From the NCBI RefSeq assembly GCF_025791835.1, contig NZ_JAOXLP010000001.1, positions 434,001 to 498,000 of the forward strand: DNA of 64,000 nt, written 5' to 3'. A program made the translations under genes and the position numbers. The notes beneath the pieces are model-generated. The model was not told the origin of the DNA. It searched no databases and saw nothing but the letters and a program-made list of their open reading frames with translations. This stretch comes from Roseomonas xinghualingensis. Lineage in GTDB: Bacteria; Pseudomonadota; Alphaproteobacteria; Acetobacterales; Acetobacteraceae. This document shows, one piece after another, positions 43,207 to 52,733 of the stretch. Positions within the stretch are counted from its first letter, which is position 1. Each line of letters opens with the position of its first letter.

Positions 43207-44661
43207 TCACTCGGGAACGCCTGCTTTCACAAGACCTTCGACAAAGACGCCGCAATGCGCGAAGCCATCGAGATTCTTGCGAAGCACGCTGACACGGATG
43301 GGAGGTCCTATCTTGTTGCGGGCTTCGATGAAGGTCCGTGCCTCCTCCAGCAGCCCGAGATGACCGCAACAACTGATCAAGGTGTTGTAGTGCCCGGAAT
43401 ATTCGGTGAAGGACGCAACCGAGGCGCGACGAAAGGGCAGCGCCTCCAGGAAGCGCTGCGATCCGAGCAGGGCGAGGCCGTGGGTCGCGGTGTAGAGGCC
43501 GGAGAAGCTGTCGGTGGGACTCATGCGGACGGCTTGGCCGGTTTCGGCAACGGCCTCGTCGAAATGGCCCGCGCGGAGCAGGACCCATCCGAGGAATGTT
43601 CGCCCCAGCGCGAAGTTTGGGGTGAGTTCGAGCGCCGCGCGGAGTTCCGTGACGGCCCGCCCGTGGCGCCGTGCGTCGCTCAGGCAAAGGCCAAGGGTCA
43701 TCCGGGCCCAGGGTTCGCTCGGATCGAGTGCGACTGCTTCCTCGGCGTGCTGCGCGGCCTGGCGGTAGCCGGCCTGGGTATCGTGCCACCAGTAGCAGCG
43801 CGCCGCCCACCAGACGGCCCAGCCGAGGACGGCATGGGCCCTTGCATAGCCCGGGTCGATCCAGATGGCCTCCTCAAGGAGGGCGCGTGCCTGCTCGTTC
43901 TGCCGCCGGTCGATGCGGTTGATCAGGCCCATGGCGCGAACGACGAGGCCCCAGGCGTCGATGCTCCCGGGGGGATGGCTGGCGGCACGGAATCCTTCCT
44001 CCGTGTAGAGATGGGGTTCGATGGCGGCGACGACGTTGCGGGTGATTTCGTCCTGCACGGCGAAGATGTCATGCATCTCGCGGTCGTAGCGCTCGGCCCA
44101 GATGTGCTTTCCCGTCAGGGTCTCCACGAGCTGGCTGGTGACGCGGATGCGGGGGGCGGAGGTCCGGACGCTGCCCTCCAGCACGTAGCGGACCCCGAGT
44201 TCACCCGCGACCTGCCGTACGTCCACGGCGCGCCCCTTGTAGGTGAAGCTCGAATTCCGGGCGATGACGAAGAGCCAGCGCAGCCGGGAGAGCTCCGTGA
44301 TGAGGTCTTCCGTGATTCCGTCGGCGAAGAAGTCCTGCCCCGGATCGGCGCTCATATTCGTGAAGGGTAGGACAGCGATGGAGGGCCTGTTCGGAGGGCG
44401 ACGTGGTGCCCGGACCGGCTGCGGCTCCTCATGCCTGTCAGGCAGCAGGGTGGAGCGGCCTTCCTGCATGTCCGGTACGCGCAGGGGGAGGCCGGTATGG
44501 CCCTCCACGATGGCGAGCGTCTTGTCTGAGAAAAGGCCGACAAGCAGCTTGTCCACCGTGGACCTGCCCAATTTCGTCTTGAATGCGAACTGGTCGCGGG
44601 ACATGTGTTCGCGCGCGATGTAGTCCCGAATGATGTTCGCGACCCGCCTGTTCTCGTCCAT
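43207..44661 (-). CDS. HTH regulator with TolB/FlgO-like domain and TPR repeats
   Basis: A 484-residue protein. Residues 1-60 look like an XRE-type helix-turn-helix (DQFAFKTKLGRSTVDKLLVG). Residues about 93-205 carry SIAVLPFTNMSADPGQDFFADG and GVRYVLEGSVR, the block that follows CadC-like or cyclase domains in many alphaproteobacteria. Residues about 240-470 are TPR-like helices (GYARAHAVLGWAVWWAARC, LDPSEPWARMTLGLCLSDA). No membrane helix is evident. ATG 44661 fits the domain start; the frame extends to 44766. Target genes unknown. Confidence 0.75.
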   Translation of the reverse strand: MDENRRVANIIRDYIAREHMSRDQFAFKTKLGRSTVDKLLVGLFSDKTLAIVEGHTGLPLRVPDMQEGRSTLLPDRHEEPQPVRAPRRPPNRPSIAVLPFTNMSADPGQDFFADGITEDLITELSRLRWLFVIARNSSFTYKGRAVDVRQVAGELGVRYVLEGSVRTSAPRIRVTSQLVETLTGKHIWAERYDREMHDIFAVQDEITRNVVAAIEPHLYTEEGFRAASHPPGSIDAWGLVVRAMGLINRIDRRQNEQARALLEEAIWIDPGYARAHAVLGWAVWWAARCYWWHDTQAGYRQAAQHAEEAVALDPSEPWARMTLGLCLSDARRHGRAVTELRAALELTPNFALGRTFLGWVLLRAGHFDEAVAETGQAVRMSPTDSFSGLYTATHGLALLGSQRFLEALPFRRASVASFTEYSGHYNTLISCCGHLGLLEEARTFIEARNKIGPPIRVSVLRKNLDGFAHCGVFVEGLVKAGVPE

Positions 44662-44864
44662 CTGCGCCTGAGGCTCCTCGATGGAGATGCAGTTTTGCCG
44701 GAAAAAGGAGCGGGAATGCACGCATAGATCGTATGGCGCCCATATCCGCGAACGGCGGCATGGCATGTTGGTGGCAGCGCTGAACGATTTTTAGGGCGTT
44801 TCTCGATTCTGTCCCGTTTGGTTCTGGACCCGGCAGCGCTCGGCATCATTCGCCGGAAGGAAGA

Positions 44865-46808
44865 TTAACGGCCTCGCATTTCCGCCAGATGGTTGAACTG
44901 GTGTCCATAGGTACCTAGGCCTTGAGTCTGCGATCGTAACTCGATGATGAAGTCGCCAAGCTCAGAAGCTGGCACCAGCGCCTGCACCTCGTCCCAGCCC
45001 TCCCAGCCAGCCTTCGCGGTGAAGCTGAGGATCTGCCCTCGCCGGCCTGTCAGCAGGCGCTGGACCGTGGAGGTGAACTCAGCGGGAGCCGTGACCGTCA
45101 CCTCGTCAACCGGCTCCAACTGCACCGGGTCGGCCTTTGCCAGCCCTTCCTGCATGGCCATGCGGGTGGCTGTCGCGAAGGCCATGTCACTGCTGTCCAC
45201 TGCATGGAAGCCGCCATCCAGCAATGTTACCGCGACATCCACGACGGGATGGCCGAGAGGCCCCTTCCGGGCCGCCTCTTCCGCCGCCTGGCTCACAGCC
45301 GGGATGAAACGCTTCGGGACGGCACCGCCGACCACCTTCTCGTCGAAGTGAAAGCCTGCCCCGCGCGGGCGCGGCGCGATCTGCAGCTTCACATCCGCGA
45401 ATTGCCCATGCCCGCCGGTTTGCCGCTTCAGCCGTGCCTGTTGGACAACGGCATGGCGGATCGTCTCCCGATAGGCGACCGGCGGACGCGCTGTGCGCAG
45501 TTTTACTCCCGCCGAAGAGGACAGCCTGTCCAACGCGGCACGCAAATGAATTTCACCCTGGCCTGCGAGGATGGTGGCGCCGCTCTCTGCATCCTGGCTG
45601 ACCGTCAGGGCGGGGTCCTCCTCCGTCAGCCGCTGCAGGGCCGTGGACAGGCGCACCTCGTCCTTGCGCTCCTCCGGCGCGATGGTCATGGCGAAGACCG
45701 GGGGAGGGGGCTCGGGGAAAGGAAGCGCCGGACCACCCAGGGTCGCGCCCGTCCTGGCACCTTCCAGCCTTCCCAGGGCAGCGATGTCCCCTGCTTCGGC
45801 CTGGCGTACCTTCTCGGTTTCGCCGCCGGGAAAGCGGTAGATGCCGCCAACGCGCTGTCCATCAAGGGCTGCTCCGTCCTCCAGTTTTCCCCGCCAGAGC
45901 CGTACGAAGGAAAGCCGGCCGGCATGGCCTGCCTGAAGCGTGCGGAAGACCAGCGCGAGCGGTGGGCCGCCAAGCGTGATTCCATGCCTCGCCGCGGTAT
46001 CGGATACGGAGGGAACGTCGTGGCGAAGCGCCTTCCACAGGCGCTGGATGCCATTGCAATGCTCGGCCGCACCGAGAAGCACGCTGACCACGGCGCCATT
46101 GCCTTCACCATGGTGCAATGGGCGGTAGATCTCGGCCGGTTCAGGCTCAAGGTCCTCAAGAACCTTTTCCAGCAAGGCGTCGTCATGGTCGGCCAGCAGC
46201 TCCAGAAGCGCGCCGCGAGCCTCGTTCTTTCGGACCTGCATGGATTCCGGCAGGGCGATGCGTTCGGAAGGCTCGCCCCGGCGGTAGCGATAGGATCGCT
46301 CGCTCACGAGATCGACATAGCCCGTGACCATTTCTCCCTCACGGATCGGGACCTGCCGGAGCACCAGCTTTCGCCGCGTGTGTGCCTGCAGTGCGGCGAG
46401 AGCTTCGCGGACCGTTCCTGTCAGCGCATCGATCTTGTTCAGGAAAACGAGCGCAGGCGTTCCCGTTTCCTCGATCCGGCGGAGGAGCGGCCCGAGGCTT
46501 CCGGCACGCGCCGGTGCTGCTTCACAGACCACCACGGCCAGATCGACCACGGCAAGGGCGCATTCGACATCGTAAGAGAACTCAATGGAACCGGGACAAT
46601 CGAGGATGGCCCAACTGCCGTCCTGCATCCCACGATGGCCTATCCTCAATTCATTGCCCATCGGGCGAGACGCGGAGCGGCGGGCCTGGCTGGATGAAGC
46701 TGCCAGAAGGGCGTCGAACAAGGCCGATTTGCCGGATCCTTGCGGGCCTATCAGTGCGATGGAGCGGGGCGATGGCAAGCTGGCCCCTCTGCCTTGAGGA
46801 TCTGCCAT
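44865..46808 (-). CDS. Elongation factor G-like GTPase (EF-G paralogue)
   Basis: A 647-residue EF-G homologue. G1 is GPQGSGKSAL, the G3 region reads LDCPGS instead of DTPGH, and G4 is NKID. Domain IV includes RLKRQTGGHGQFADVKL and domain V the GRRGQILSF block, both EF-G-like. It is shorter than a standard EF-G (about 700 residues), and the region between G1 and G3 is short with no RGITI switch I motif. It is unlikely to be the main translocase. GGGAGGAG precedes the ATG. It stands alone, away from rpsL/rpsG/tuf. Confidence 0.8.
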   Translation of the reverse strand: MADPQGRGASLPSPRSIALIGPQGSGKSALFDALLAASSSQARRSASRPMGNELRIGHRGMQDGSWAILDCPGSIEFSYDVECALAVVDLAVVVCEAAPARAGSLGPLLRRIEETGTPALVFLNKIDALTGTVREALAALQAHTRRKLVLRQVPIREGEMVTGYVDLVSERSYRYRRGEPSERIALPESMQVRKNEARGALLELLADHDDALLEKVLEDLEPEPAEIYRPLHHGEGNGAVVSVLLGAAEHCNGIQRLWKALRHDVPSVSDTAARHGITLGGPPLALVFRTLQAGHAGRLSFVRLWRGKLEDGAALDGQRVGGIYRFPGGETEKVRQAEAGDIAALGRLEGARTGATLGGPALPFPEPPPPVFAMTIAPEERKDEVRLSTALQRLTEEDPALTVSQDAESGATILAGQGEIHLRAALDRLSSSAGVKLRTARPPVAYRETIRHAVVQQARLKRQTGGHGQFADVKLQIAPRPRGAGFHFDEKVVGGAVPKRFIPAVSQAAEEAARKGPLGHPVVDVAVTLLDGGFHAVDSSDMAFATATRMAMQEGLAKADPVQLEPVDEVTVTAPAEFTSTVQRLLTGRRGQILSFTAKAGWEGWDEVQALVPASELGDFIIELRSQTQGLGTYGHQFNHLAEMRGR

Positions 46809-46959
46809 CGGACTCTCCTCCCGAACTGGATCCGGTTCTGTTGAGGCGGACGGGCTCTATTGGCGCAGCACTGCTCTGAGAAAGGAAAATTGGAGCAGGA
46901 AAAGGAACCTGGGGCAAATACTCTCTCTCACTGGACCTCGCTCGCCAAGCGCTGTCTGA

Positions 46960-47190
46960 GCCTCGGCCGAGGCTATGGCAGCGCCTGCTTCTGCCAGGCT
47001 TTGAGCTGTCGCGGCATTGATCCCTGGATGCCATCAACAGGCAGCCGGAGGGCACGGCTTCCTTGCGGCCCTCCCCTCTGCCTGCAACGTTGATGTGTCG
47101 AGAGTATGCTTGGCCGCCTCAAGGACTGGCGCTGCATCTCCAGCCGCTATGGCCGCTGCAACCATCACCTTCTGGCTGCCGTAGCCGTGA
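46960..47190 (+). pseudogene. IS5-family transposase remnant
   Basis: The 850-bp gap between the EF-G-like gene and prkA holds a degenerate plus-strand frame. It reads GRGYGSACFCQALSCRGIDPW, then after an in-frame TGA (47091-47093) CVESMLGRLKDWRCISSRYGRC. This matches the C-terminal end of IS5-type transposases (RGYDxxxFxxALxxRGI... IExMFGRLKDWRRIxTRYDRC). Neither the N-terminal part nor terminal inverted repeats are seen. The rest of the gap (46809-46959 and 47191-47658) shows no gene, apart from the prkA ribosome site at 47643-47650. Confidence 0.7.
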
Positions 47191-47658
47191 AGGACCTTGA
47201 CCCTGGCCAACAAGGCACAAAGTCGTCGCTCTCTCGGCTTGTCCTGCTACCAAATTTCGACGTTACTTGTATGAAATTAATATGCGTTAACAGGCCGCGG
47301 TGCGCATCCTGTGAGCGGTACATGTTGCTGGAAAGACTGCCCCTCGCGGGTCCTGCTGCCGCCTCTGATTGGTCCTCTTGGATGATTGAGGCTGCTGCCG
47401 CTTCAAAGGCCACCCGGGTGGCGGTGTCTGGCTCGGAAAGGCGAGCATGAAGGCAGCGCTCGTCTTGAGGTGGAAGGCGCCAAATATAAAGTTGATAGTG
47501 AATCCAGGAGGAGTGTTGCGTTAGACTTTCGAGTCCACGCAGCCGTACTGGGAGTAGAGAACACAGAAAAGAGAGGGCGATCAACTGTAACGGCAGAAGT
47601 TAAGGTGCCAACATCGGTTGAGCTGGCGGCTTGGCCGACATGAAAGGAGAGTGTTCTG

Positions 47659-49605
47659 GTGGATCTACCGGACGACATCTTTTTGTTACATGCCAGTCTT
47701 CGGGACCGGAAACGCGAGGTGGAAATGAGCCTCGCCGACTACCTGAAGGCATGCCAGGCCGACCCGCAATGCTATGCAAGTCCGGCCGAACGGATGCTTC
47801 GCGCAATCGGCGAACCGGAGCTTGTTGACACTTCCCGTGACCCCAGGCTGGGACGGATATTCCTTAACCGTACTGTACGTGTGTACCCTGCTTTCTCCGA
47901 GTTCCATGGGATGGAGGAGACGATCGAGCGGATCGTCGCTTTCTTCCGGCATGCTGCGCAGGGATTGGAGGAGCGTAAGCAGGTGCTGTACCTGCTCGGC
48001 CCGGTTGGCGGCGGCAAATCCTCCCTGAGCGAAAGGCTGAAGGCTCTGATGGAGCAAGAGCCGATCTATGTCCTTAAGGCTGGCGACGAGGTCAGTCCCG
48101 TCTTTGAGAGTCCGCTTGGATTGTTCGATCCGGAGACGATGGGCGACATGTTGTGGGAGCGCTACGGCATTCCACGGCGCGTGCTGACGGGGATTGCCAG
48201 CCCTTGGGCGCTCAGGCGGCTGGATGATGCAGGGGGCAACATCGAGAGCTTCCGTGTCGTCAAGATGTATCCTTCCCGCCGCAAGCAGATCGCAATTGCC
48301 AAGACAGAGCCTGGTGACGACAACAACCAGGATATTTCTGCCCTTGTCGGAAAAGTCGATATCCGCAAGCTTGAGATCTTTAGCCAGAACGATCCGGATG
48401 CCTATGGATTTTCCGGCGGGTTGAACCGCGCCAACCAAGGCATTCTTGAGTTCGTGGAGATGTTCAAGGCACCGATCAAGATGTTGCACCCGCTGCTGAC
48501 GGCGACACAGGAGGGGAATTATCTTGGGACGGAGAATATCGGCGCCATTCCGTTTCAGGGCATCCTGCTAGCGCACTCGAACGAGGCGGAGTGGCAGAGC
48601 TTCCGGAACAATCGCACGAATGAGGCATTTCTGGATCGTGTGAGTGTTGTGAAGGTTCCGTACTGTCTCAGGGTTACTGAGGAGAGCCGAATCTACGAGA
48701 AGCTCATTGCGAATTCCGCGCTCGCCGAGGCTCCATGTGCACCTCATACGCTTGAGATGCTCGCACGCTTTGCTGTCCTCTCACGCCTCAAGCCACACCT
48801 TAACTCGCGTCCCTTTGCCAAGATGCGGGTCTATGACGGAGAGAACATCAGGGAGACCGACCCGAAGGTTAAGACGATGCAGGAGTACCGTGACGCCGCA
48901 GGAATCGATGAAGGCATGGACGGCGTTTCCACCCGTTTTGCGTTCAAGGTGCTGTCCGCGACGTTCAACTACTCCTCAAGCGAGGTGGCGGCTGACCCCG
49001 TTCATCTCATGTATGTTCTGGAGCAAGCCATCCGGCGTGAGCAGTTTCCGGCGGATACCGAGGCAGCCTATCTTGCTACCATCAAGAATGAGCTTGCTTC
49101 CCGCTACGCGGAGTTCATCGGTAACGAGATTCAGAAGGCATATCTGGAGAGCTACGGCGACTACGGGCAGAACCTGTTCGACCGCTACCTGGACTATGCC
49201 GACGCGTGGATCGAAGACCAGGATTTCAAGGATCCCGATACCGGCCAGATGCTTGATCGGGAACTCCTCAATGCTGAGCTAACCAAGATCGAGAAGCCGG
49301 CCGGAATTGCCAATCCCAAGGATTTCCGGAATGAGGTGGTCAAGTTCGCGCTTCGTATTCGTGCATCCAATGCCGGGCGGAATCCTTCCTGGACCAGCTA
49401 TGAGAAAATTCGCGAGGTGATCGAGAAGCGGATGTTCAGCCAGGTTGAGGATCTTCTTCCGGTGATCAGCTTTGGAACGAAGAAGGACCACGAGGCCGAG
49501 AAAAAGCACAACGACTTTGTCAACCGCATGGTCGCGCGCGGCTACACCGAGCGCCAGGTGCGCCGCTTGGTGGAGTGGTACATGCGCGTCAAGCAATCCG
49601 CCTGA
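47659..49605 (+). CDS. prkA: PrkA-type serine protein kinase / AAA+ protein
   Basis: A 648-residue protein of the PrkA (YeaG) family. Walker A is GPVGGGKSS at about residues 114-122; the C-terminal PrkA domain includes SYGDYGQNLFDRYLDYADAWI and ends in RRLVEWYMRVKQSA. PrkA proteins respond to starvation and nitrogen stress and work together with YeaH and YcgB. AGGAGA with an 8-nt spacer fixes the GTG start at 47659, giving VDLPDDIF. Third codon positions are less GC-biased here than in the flanking genes. Only 9 bp separate it from the next gene. Confidence 0.93.
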   Translation: MDLPDDIFLLHASLRDRKREVEMSLADYLKACQADPQCYASPAERMLRAIGEPELVDTSRDPRLGRIFLNRTVRVYPAFSEFHGMEETIERIVAFFRHAAQGLEERKQVLYLLGPVGGGKSSLSERLKALMEQEPIYVLKAGDEVSPVFESPLGLFDPETMGDMLWERYGIPRRVLTGIASPWALRRLDDAGGNIESFRVVKMYPSRRKQIAIAKTEPGDDNNQDISALVGKVDIRKLEIFSQNDPDAYGFSGGLNRANQGILEFVEMFKAPIKMLHPLLTATQEGNYLGTENIGAIPFQGILLAHSNEAEWQSFRNNRTNEAFLDRVSVVKVPYCLRVTEESRIYEKLIANSALAEAPCAPHTLEMLARFAVLSRLKPHLNSRPFAKMRVYDGENIRETDPKVKTMQEYRDAAGIDEGMDGVSTRFAFKVLSATFNYSSSEVAADPVHLMYVLEQAIRREQFPADTEAAYLATIKNELASRYAEFIGNEIQKAYLESYGDYGQNLFDRYLDYADAWIEDQDFKDPDTGQMLDRELLNAELTKIEKPAGIANPKDFRNEVVKFALRIRASNAGRNPSWTSYEKIREVIEKRMFSQVEDLLPVISFGTKKDHEAEKKHNDFVNRMVARGYTERQVRRLVEWYMRVKQSA

Positions 49606-49614
49606 GCAGCAGCA

Positions 49615-50901
49615 TTGGACATCATTGACCGCCGCCCCAACCCCCACGGCAAGAATCTAGAGAACCGTCAACGGGTGCTAAGACGTGCCCGCGCTGCGGT
49701 GGCTCAAGCAACACGCGCTGCCATCAACCAGGGAACATTGCGCGAGGTTGGGCGCGGCCAGGCAGTGACGATCCCGGCAGACTCGCTGCATGAGCCAAGC
49801 TTCCACACCGTCTTTTCCTCGGGTCAACGCCATCTCGTGCTTTCGGGAAACCGCGAGTTTTCGACGGGTGATCGGCTGGCGCGTCCTTCCGGCGGCAGTG
49901 GCGGTGGCGGCGGAGGTAGCGGGACGGGGCAAGGCGATGGCGAAGGTGAGGATGGGTTTCGTTTCGTTCTCACGCGGGATGAGTTCCTCGATCTTTTCTT
50001 TGAAGATCTTGAGTTGCCGGATTTGGTCAAGAACCAGATCCTTTCCACCGAGGTGACGACGCCGGTACGCTCGGGCATCAGCCTTGATGGCTCGCCATCG
50101 CAGATCGACATGGCGCGGACCATGCGGCATTCGATGGCGCGCCGGGTCGCCTTGGGGCGCCCGAAGTCAACGCAGTTGCGCGCAATGGAGGAGGAAATTG
50201 CCGCTCTGGAGCGGAACGGGGACGATCCGGAGAAACTAGGCAGGTTGCGCGCTGAACTGGTGACGGCGCTGCGGCGCATGGCAAGGGTGCCCTGGATCGA
50301 CCCGGTGGACCTGCGTTACCGGCGTTATACACCAATGCCGAAGCCATCGGCGCGCGCGGTAATGTTCTGCCTCATGGACGTCTCCGGCTCCATGACGGAG
50401 CAGATGAAGGATCTGGCCAAGCGGTTCTTTCTGCTGCTGCATGTTTTTCTTGAGCGTCGCTATAAGCATGTTGATCTGGTTTTCATCAGGCACACCGAGA
50501 GTGCGGAGGAGGTTGACGAAGAAGCCTTCTTCACTGACCCAAAGACCGGTGGAACCATCGTCTCCACAGCGCTGATTGAGTTCTCTCGTATTCAGAGGGA
50601 TCGCTACCCGCAGGATTCCTGGAACATCTACGTGGCGCAGGTCTCGGATGGCGATAACTTCAGCGGTGATACAAAGAAAGCGGTTGAAATCCTGGAGCAG
50701 GATATCCTGCCGGTTGTCCGGTATTTTGCTTATGTGGAGGTGGGGGCATCTGCGGCCATGTTCCATGGCGAAACAGATTTGTGGCGCGGATATAAGTTCC
50801 TGGCTGACCGTATGCCACGCTTGGTGATGCGGCGCGTTGCGGAGCGGCGTGACATCTTTCCCGTGTTTGAAGACTTGTTTGGGCGCAAGGCTGCTGATTG
50901 A
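49615..50901 (+). CDS. yeaH: DUF444/UPF0229 protein YeaH
   Basis: A 428-residue protein. The N-terminal IIDRRPNPHGKNLENRQRVLRRA is a YeaH signature; a glycine/serine linker, GGSGGGGGGSGTG, is at about residues 93-105. A von Willebrand A-like domain follows with the metal-site motif MDVSGSM at about residue 257. It starts with TTG at 49615, 9 bp after prkA, with only a weak ribosome site, so translational coupling is likely. Partner of PrkA in stress adaptation. Confidence 0.9.
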   Translation: MDIIDRRPNPHGKNLENRQRVLRRARAAVAQATRAAINQGTLREVGRGQAVTIPADSLHEPSFHTVFSSGQRHLVLSGNREFSTGDRLARPSGGSGGGGGGSGTGQGDGEGEDGFRFVLTRDEFLDLFFEDLELPDLVKNQILSTEVTTPVRSGISLDGSPSQIDMARTMRHSMARRVALGRPKSTQLRAMEEEIAALERNGDDPEKLGRLRAELVTALRRMARVPWIDPVDLRYRRYTPMPKPSARAVMFCLMDVSGSMTEQMKDLAKRFFLLLHVFLERRYKHVDLVFIRHTESAEEVDEEAFFTDPKTGGTIVSTALIEFSRIQRDRYPQDSWNIYVAQVSDGDNFSGDTKKAVEILEQDILPVVRYFAYVEVGASAAMFHGETDLWRGYKFLADRMPRLVMRRVAERRDIFPVFEDLFGRKAAD

Positions 50902-50912
50902 AAGGGGCACCT

Positions 50913-52439
50913 ATGCAATTGTCCTTGCTGTATGAAGGGAATGATTGGGACTTCCATACCCTGCGGCGCAGCTATGAAGCGATCGAGCGGATTGCCTGTG
51001 ACGAGCTCGGACTTGAGGTGTATCCGAACCGGATCGAGGTAATTACCGCCGAGCAGATGCTCGACGTGTACACGGCGCATGGAATGCCGATAACCTACCG
51101 GCACTGGTCCTATGGCAAACGCTTCCTGCAGCATGAGGCCAGCTACCGCCGGGGGATTACCAGCCTTGCCTATGAGGTGGTCATCAACTCAAATCCTTGC
51201 ATCAGTTACCTGATGGAAGAAAACACTGCGACCATGCAGGCCATGGTGATTGCGCATGCCGCGTTCGGGCATAACCATTTCTTCCGAAGCAATCATCTGT
51301 TCCGCCAATGGACAGATGCCTCAGCGATCCTTGATTACCTGGAATTTGCGCGATCCTATATCGCCACTTGCGAAGACCGGCATGGTACCGCTGCGGTCGA
51401 ACGCGTGCTCGACGCCGCGCATGCGCTGTCACGCAATGGCGTGCACCGGGACGATGGCGTCCGCCCGCTGAACCTGAAGGGAGACCAGAAGCGGGAGCGC
51501 GAGAGGCGCGAATATGATGAGCGGCTGTTCAATGACCTTTGGCGCACGGTGCCTGGCACTCGCCCGGTGGCTGGAGCAGATGTGGCGAGCGAACGCCGGC
51601 GCAAGCTGGGCCTGCCTGAAGAGAATCTGCTCTACTTTCTTGAGAAGGTCTCACCAAGGCTGCAGCCCTGGGAGCGAGAGGTTATCCGCATTGTGCGGCT
51701 CATTGCCCAGTATTTCTACCCGCAGCCACAAGTGAAGTTAATGAATGAGGGGTGTGCGACCTGGGTTCATCAACGCATCATGACCCGTTTGCATGAGACC
51801 GGGCAGATCAACGACGCTGCCTTTCTGGAGGTCATTCACTCGACCAGCAACGTCATCACCCAGCTTGGATTCGATCACCCGTTCAGCTCGGGTGGCTTCA
51901 ATCCCTATGCCCTCGGTTACGCGATGATGGGGGATATCGAGCGCATTTGCACGAATCCTGCCGAGGAGGATCGCCGGTGGTTTCCAGAGATCGCCGGCAA
52001 TGGCGACCCGCTCGGCACTTTGCGTTATGCCTGGGAAAATTTCCGGGACGAAAGCTTCGTGCTCCAGTTCCTTTCGCCTGCCCTGATTCGGCGGTTCCGC
52101 ATGTTCCGCCTACTTGACGATACGGCCGAGGCAACGCTGCTGGTCGATGCCATCCACGACGACGCGGGTTATCGCGCTATCCGGCGCAGCTTGGCCAGGA
52201 GCTACGATCCTGCCGAGAGCGATGCCGACGTGCAAGTGGTGGACGTAGATTTGGCTGGTGACCGGCGCCTGATGCTGCAGCATCGTACCCGATCCGGGCG
52301 GCGGCTGGAAAAGCGCGATGCCGAAGCCACCTTGTCTCACACCGCCGCACTTTGGGGCTATGATGTGAGGCTGGAGGAGGTCGAAGCCGATACTGGTGCG
52401 GTGTTGGCGATTCATACGGCACGCCCGCCTGCTTCGTGA
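50913..52439 (+). CDS. ycgB: SpoVR family protein (YcgB)
   Basis: A 508-residue SpoVR-family protein, third member of the PrkA-YeaH-YcgB set. WDFHTLRRSYEAIERIACDELGLEVYPN, HMEPxx-like YRHWSYGKRF, AHAAFGHNHFFRSNHLF (histidine-rich), and NEGCATWVHQRIM are conserved blocks. AAAGGGG at 50901-50907 supports ATG 50913. Biochemical role unknown; in Escherichia coli and Salmonella it affects stationary-phase and stress phenotypes. Confidence 0.9.
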   Translation: MQLSLLYEGNDWDFHTLRRSYEAIERIACDELGLEVYPNRIEVITAEQMLDVYTAHGMPITYRHWSYGKRFLQHEASYRRGITSLAYEVVINSNPCISYLMEENTATMQAMVIAHAAFGHNHFFRSNHLFRQWTDASAILDYLEFARSYIATCEDRHGTAAVERVLDAAHALSRNGVHRDDGVRPLNLKGDQKRERERREYDERLFNDLWRTVPGTRPVAGADVASERRRKLGLPEENLLYFLEKVSPRLQPWEREVIRIVRLIAQYFYPQPQVKLMNEGCATWVHQRIMTRLHETGQINDAAFLEVIHSTSNVITQLGFDHPFSSGGFNPYALGYAMMGDIERICTNPAEEDRRWFPEIAGNGDPLGTLRYAWENFRDESFVLQFLSPALIRRFRMFRLLDDTAEATLLVDAIHDDAGYRAIRRSLARSYDPAESDADVQVVDVDLAGDRRLMLQHRTRSGRRLEKRDAEATLSHTAALWGYDVRLEEVEADTGAVLAIHTARPPAS

Positions 52440-52448
52440 GGCGGGCGT

Positions 52449-52470
52449 AGCTCCTGCTCAGGGAGCTTTT
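52449..52470 (+). terminator. Rho-independent terminator after ycgB
   Basis: AGCTCC (52449-52454) pairs with GGAGCT (52462-52467), followed by TTT. It starts 10 nt after the ycgB stop and overlaps the last codons of the convergent DUF6489-like gene. Confidence 0.5.
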
Positions 52471-52715
52471 CGTGATCTCGTGCCAGGTGTCGCCTTGAAA
52501 ATGTTCGACATGACTTCCTGCATCTGGGCTGGCGTCCATGGTGCGAGAGGAAGCCAGGTTTTGAGCAGCGCCTCGGGTGTCAGGTTCGCGACGGCATCCG
52601 TCATCTGCTGGCTGATCTTCGCCATGGCAGCATCCTGCATCGGCTTGACGTCGGGGAGGCCAAAGAACTGGCGTGCTTCCTCTGCCGTGCAATCGATCTC
52701 TATGGTGAACTTCAT
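52458..52715 (-). CDS. DUF6489-like small protein
   Basis: An 85-residue protein beginning MKFTIEIDCTAEEARQFFGL, with DVKPMQDAAMAKISQQMTDA and a tail enriched in methionine and proline. Proteins of this kind (DUF6489) often lie directly beside phaC in alphaproteobacteria. Here it starts 18 bp after the phaC stop on the same strand, so it is probably co-transcribed and may help granule formation or PhaC activity (inference). Confidence 0.75.
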   Translation of the reverse strand: MKFTIEIDCTAEEARQFFGLPDVKPMQDAAMAKISQQMTDAVANLTPEALLKTWLPLAPWTPAQMQEVMSNIFKATPGTRSRKAP

Positions 52716-52733
52716 CGCTTCCGTTCCTTTGGC

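Noticed and set aside
46960..47190. Functional insertion sequence
   Set aside because: Only the end of an IS5-type transposase remains, with an in-frame stop and no visible terminal repeats.
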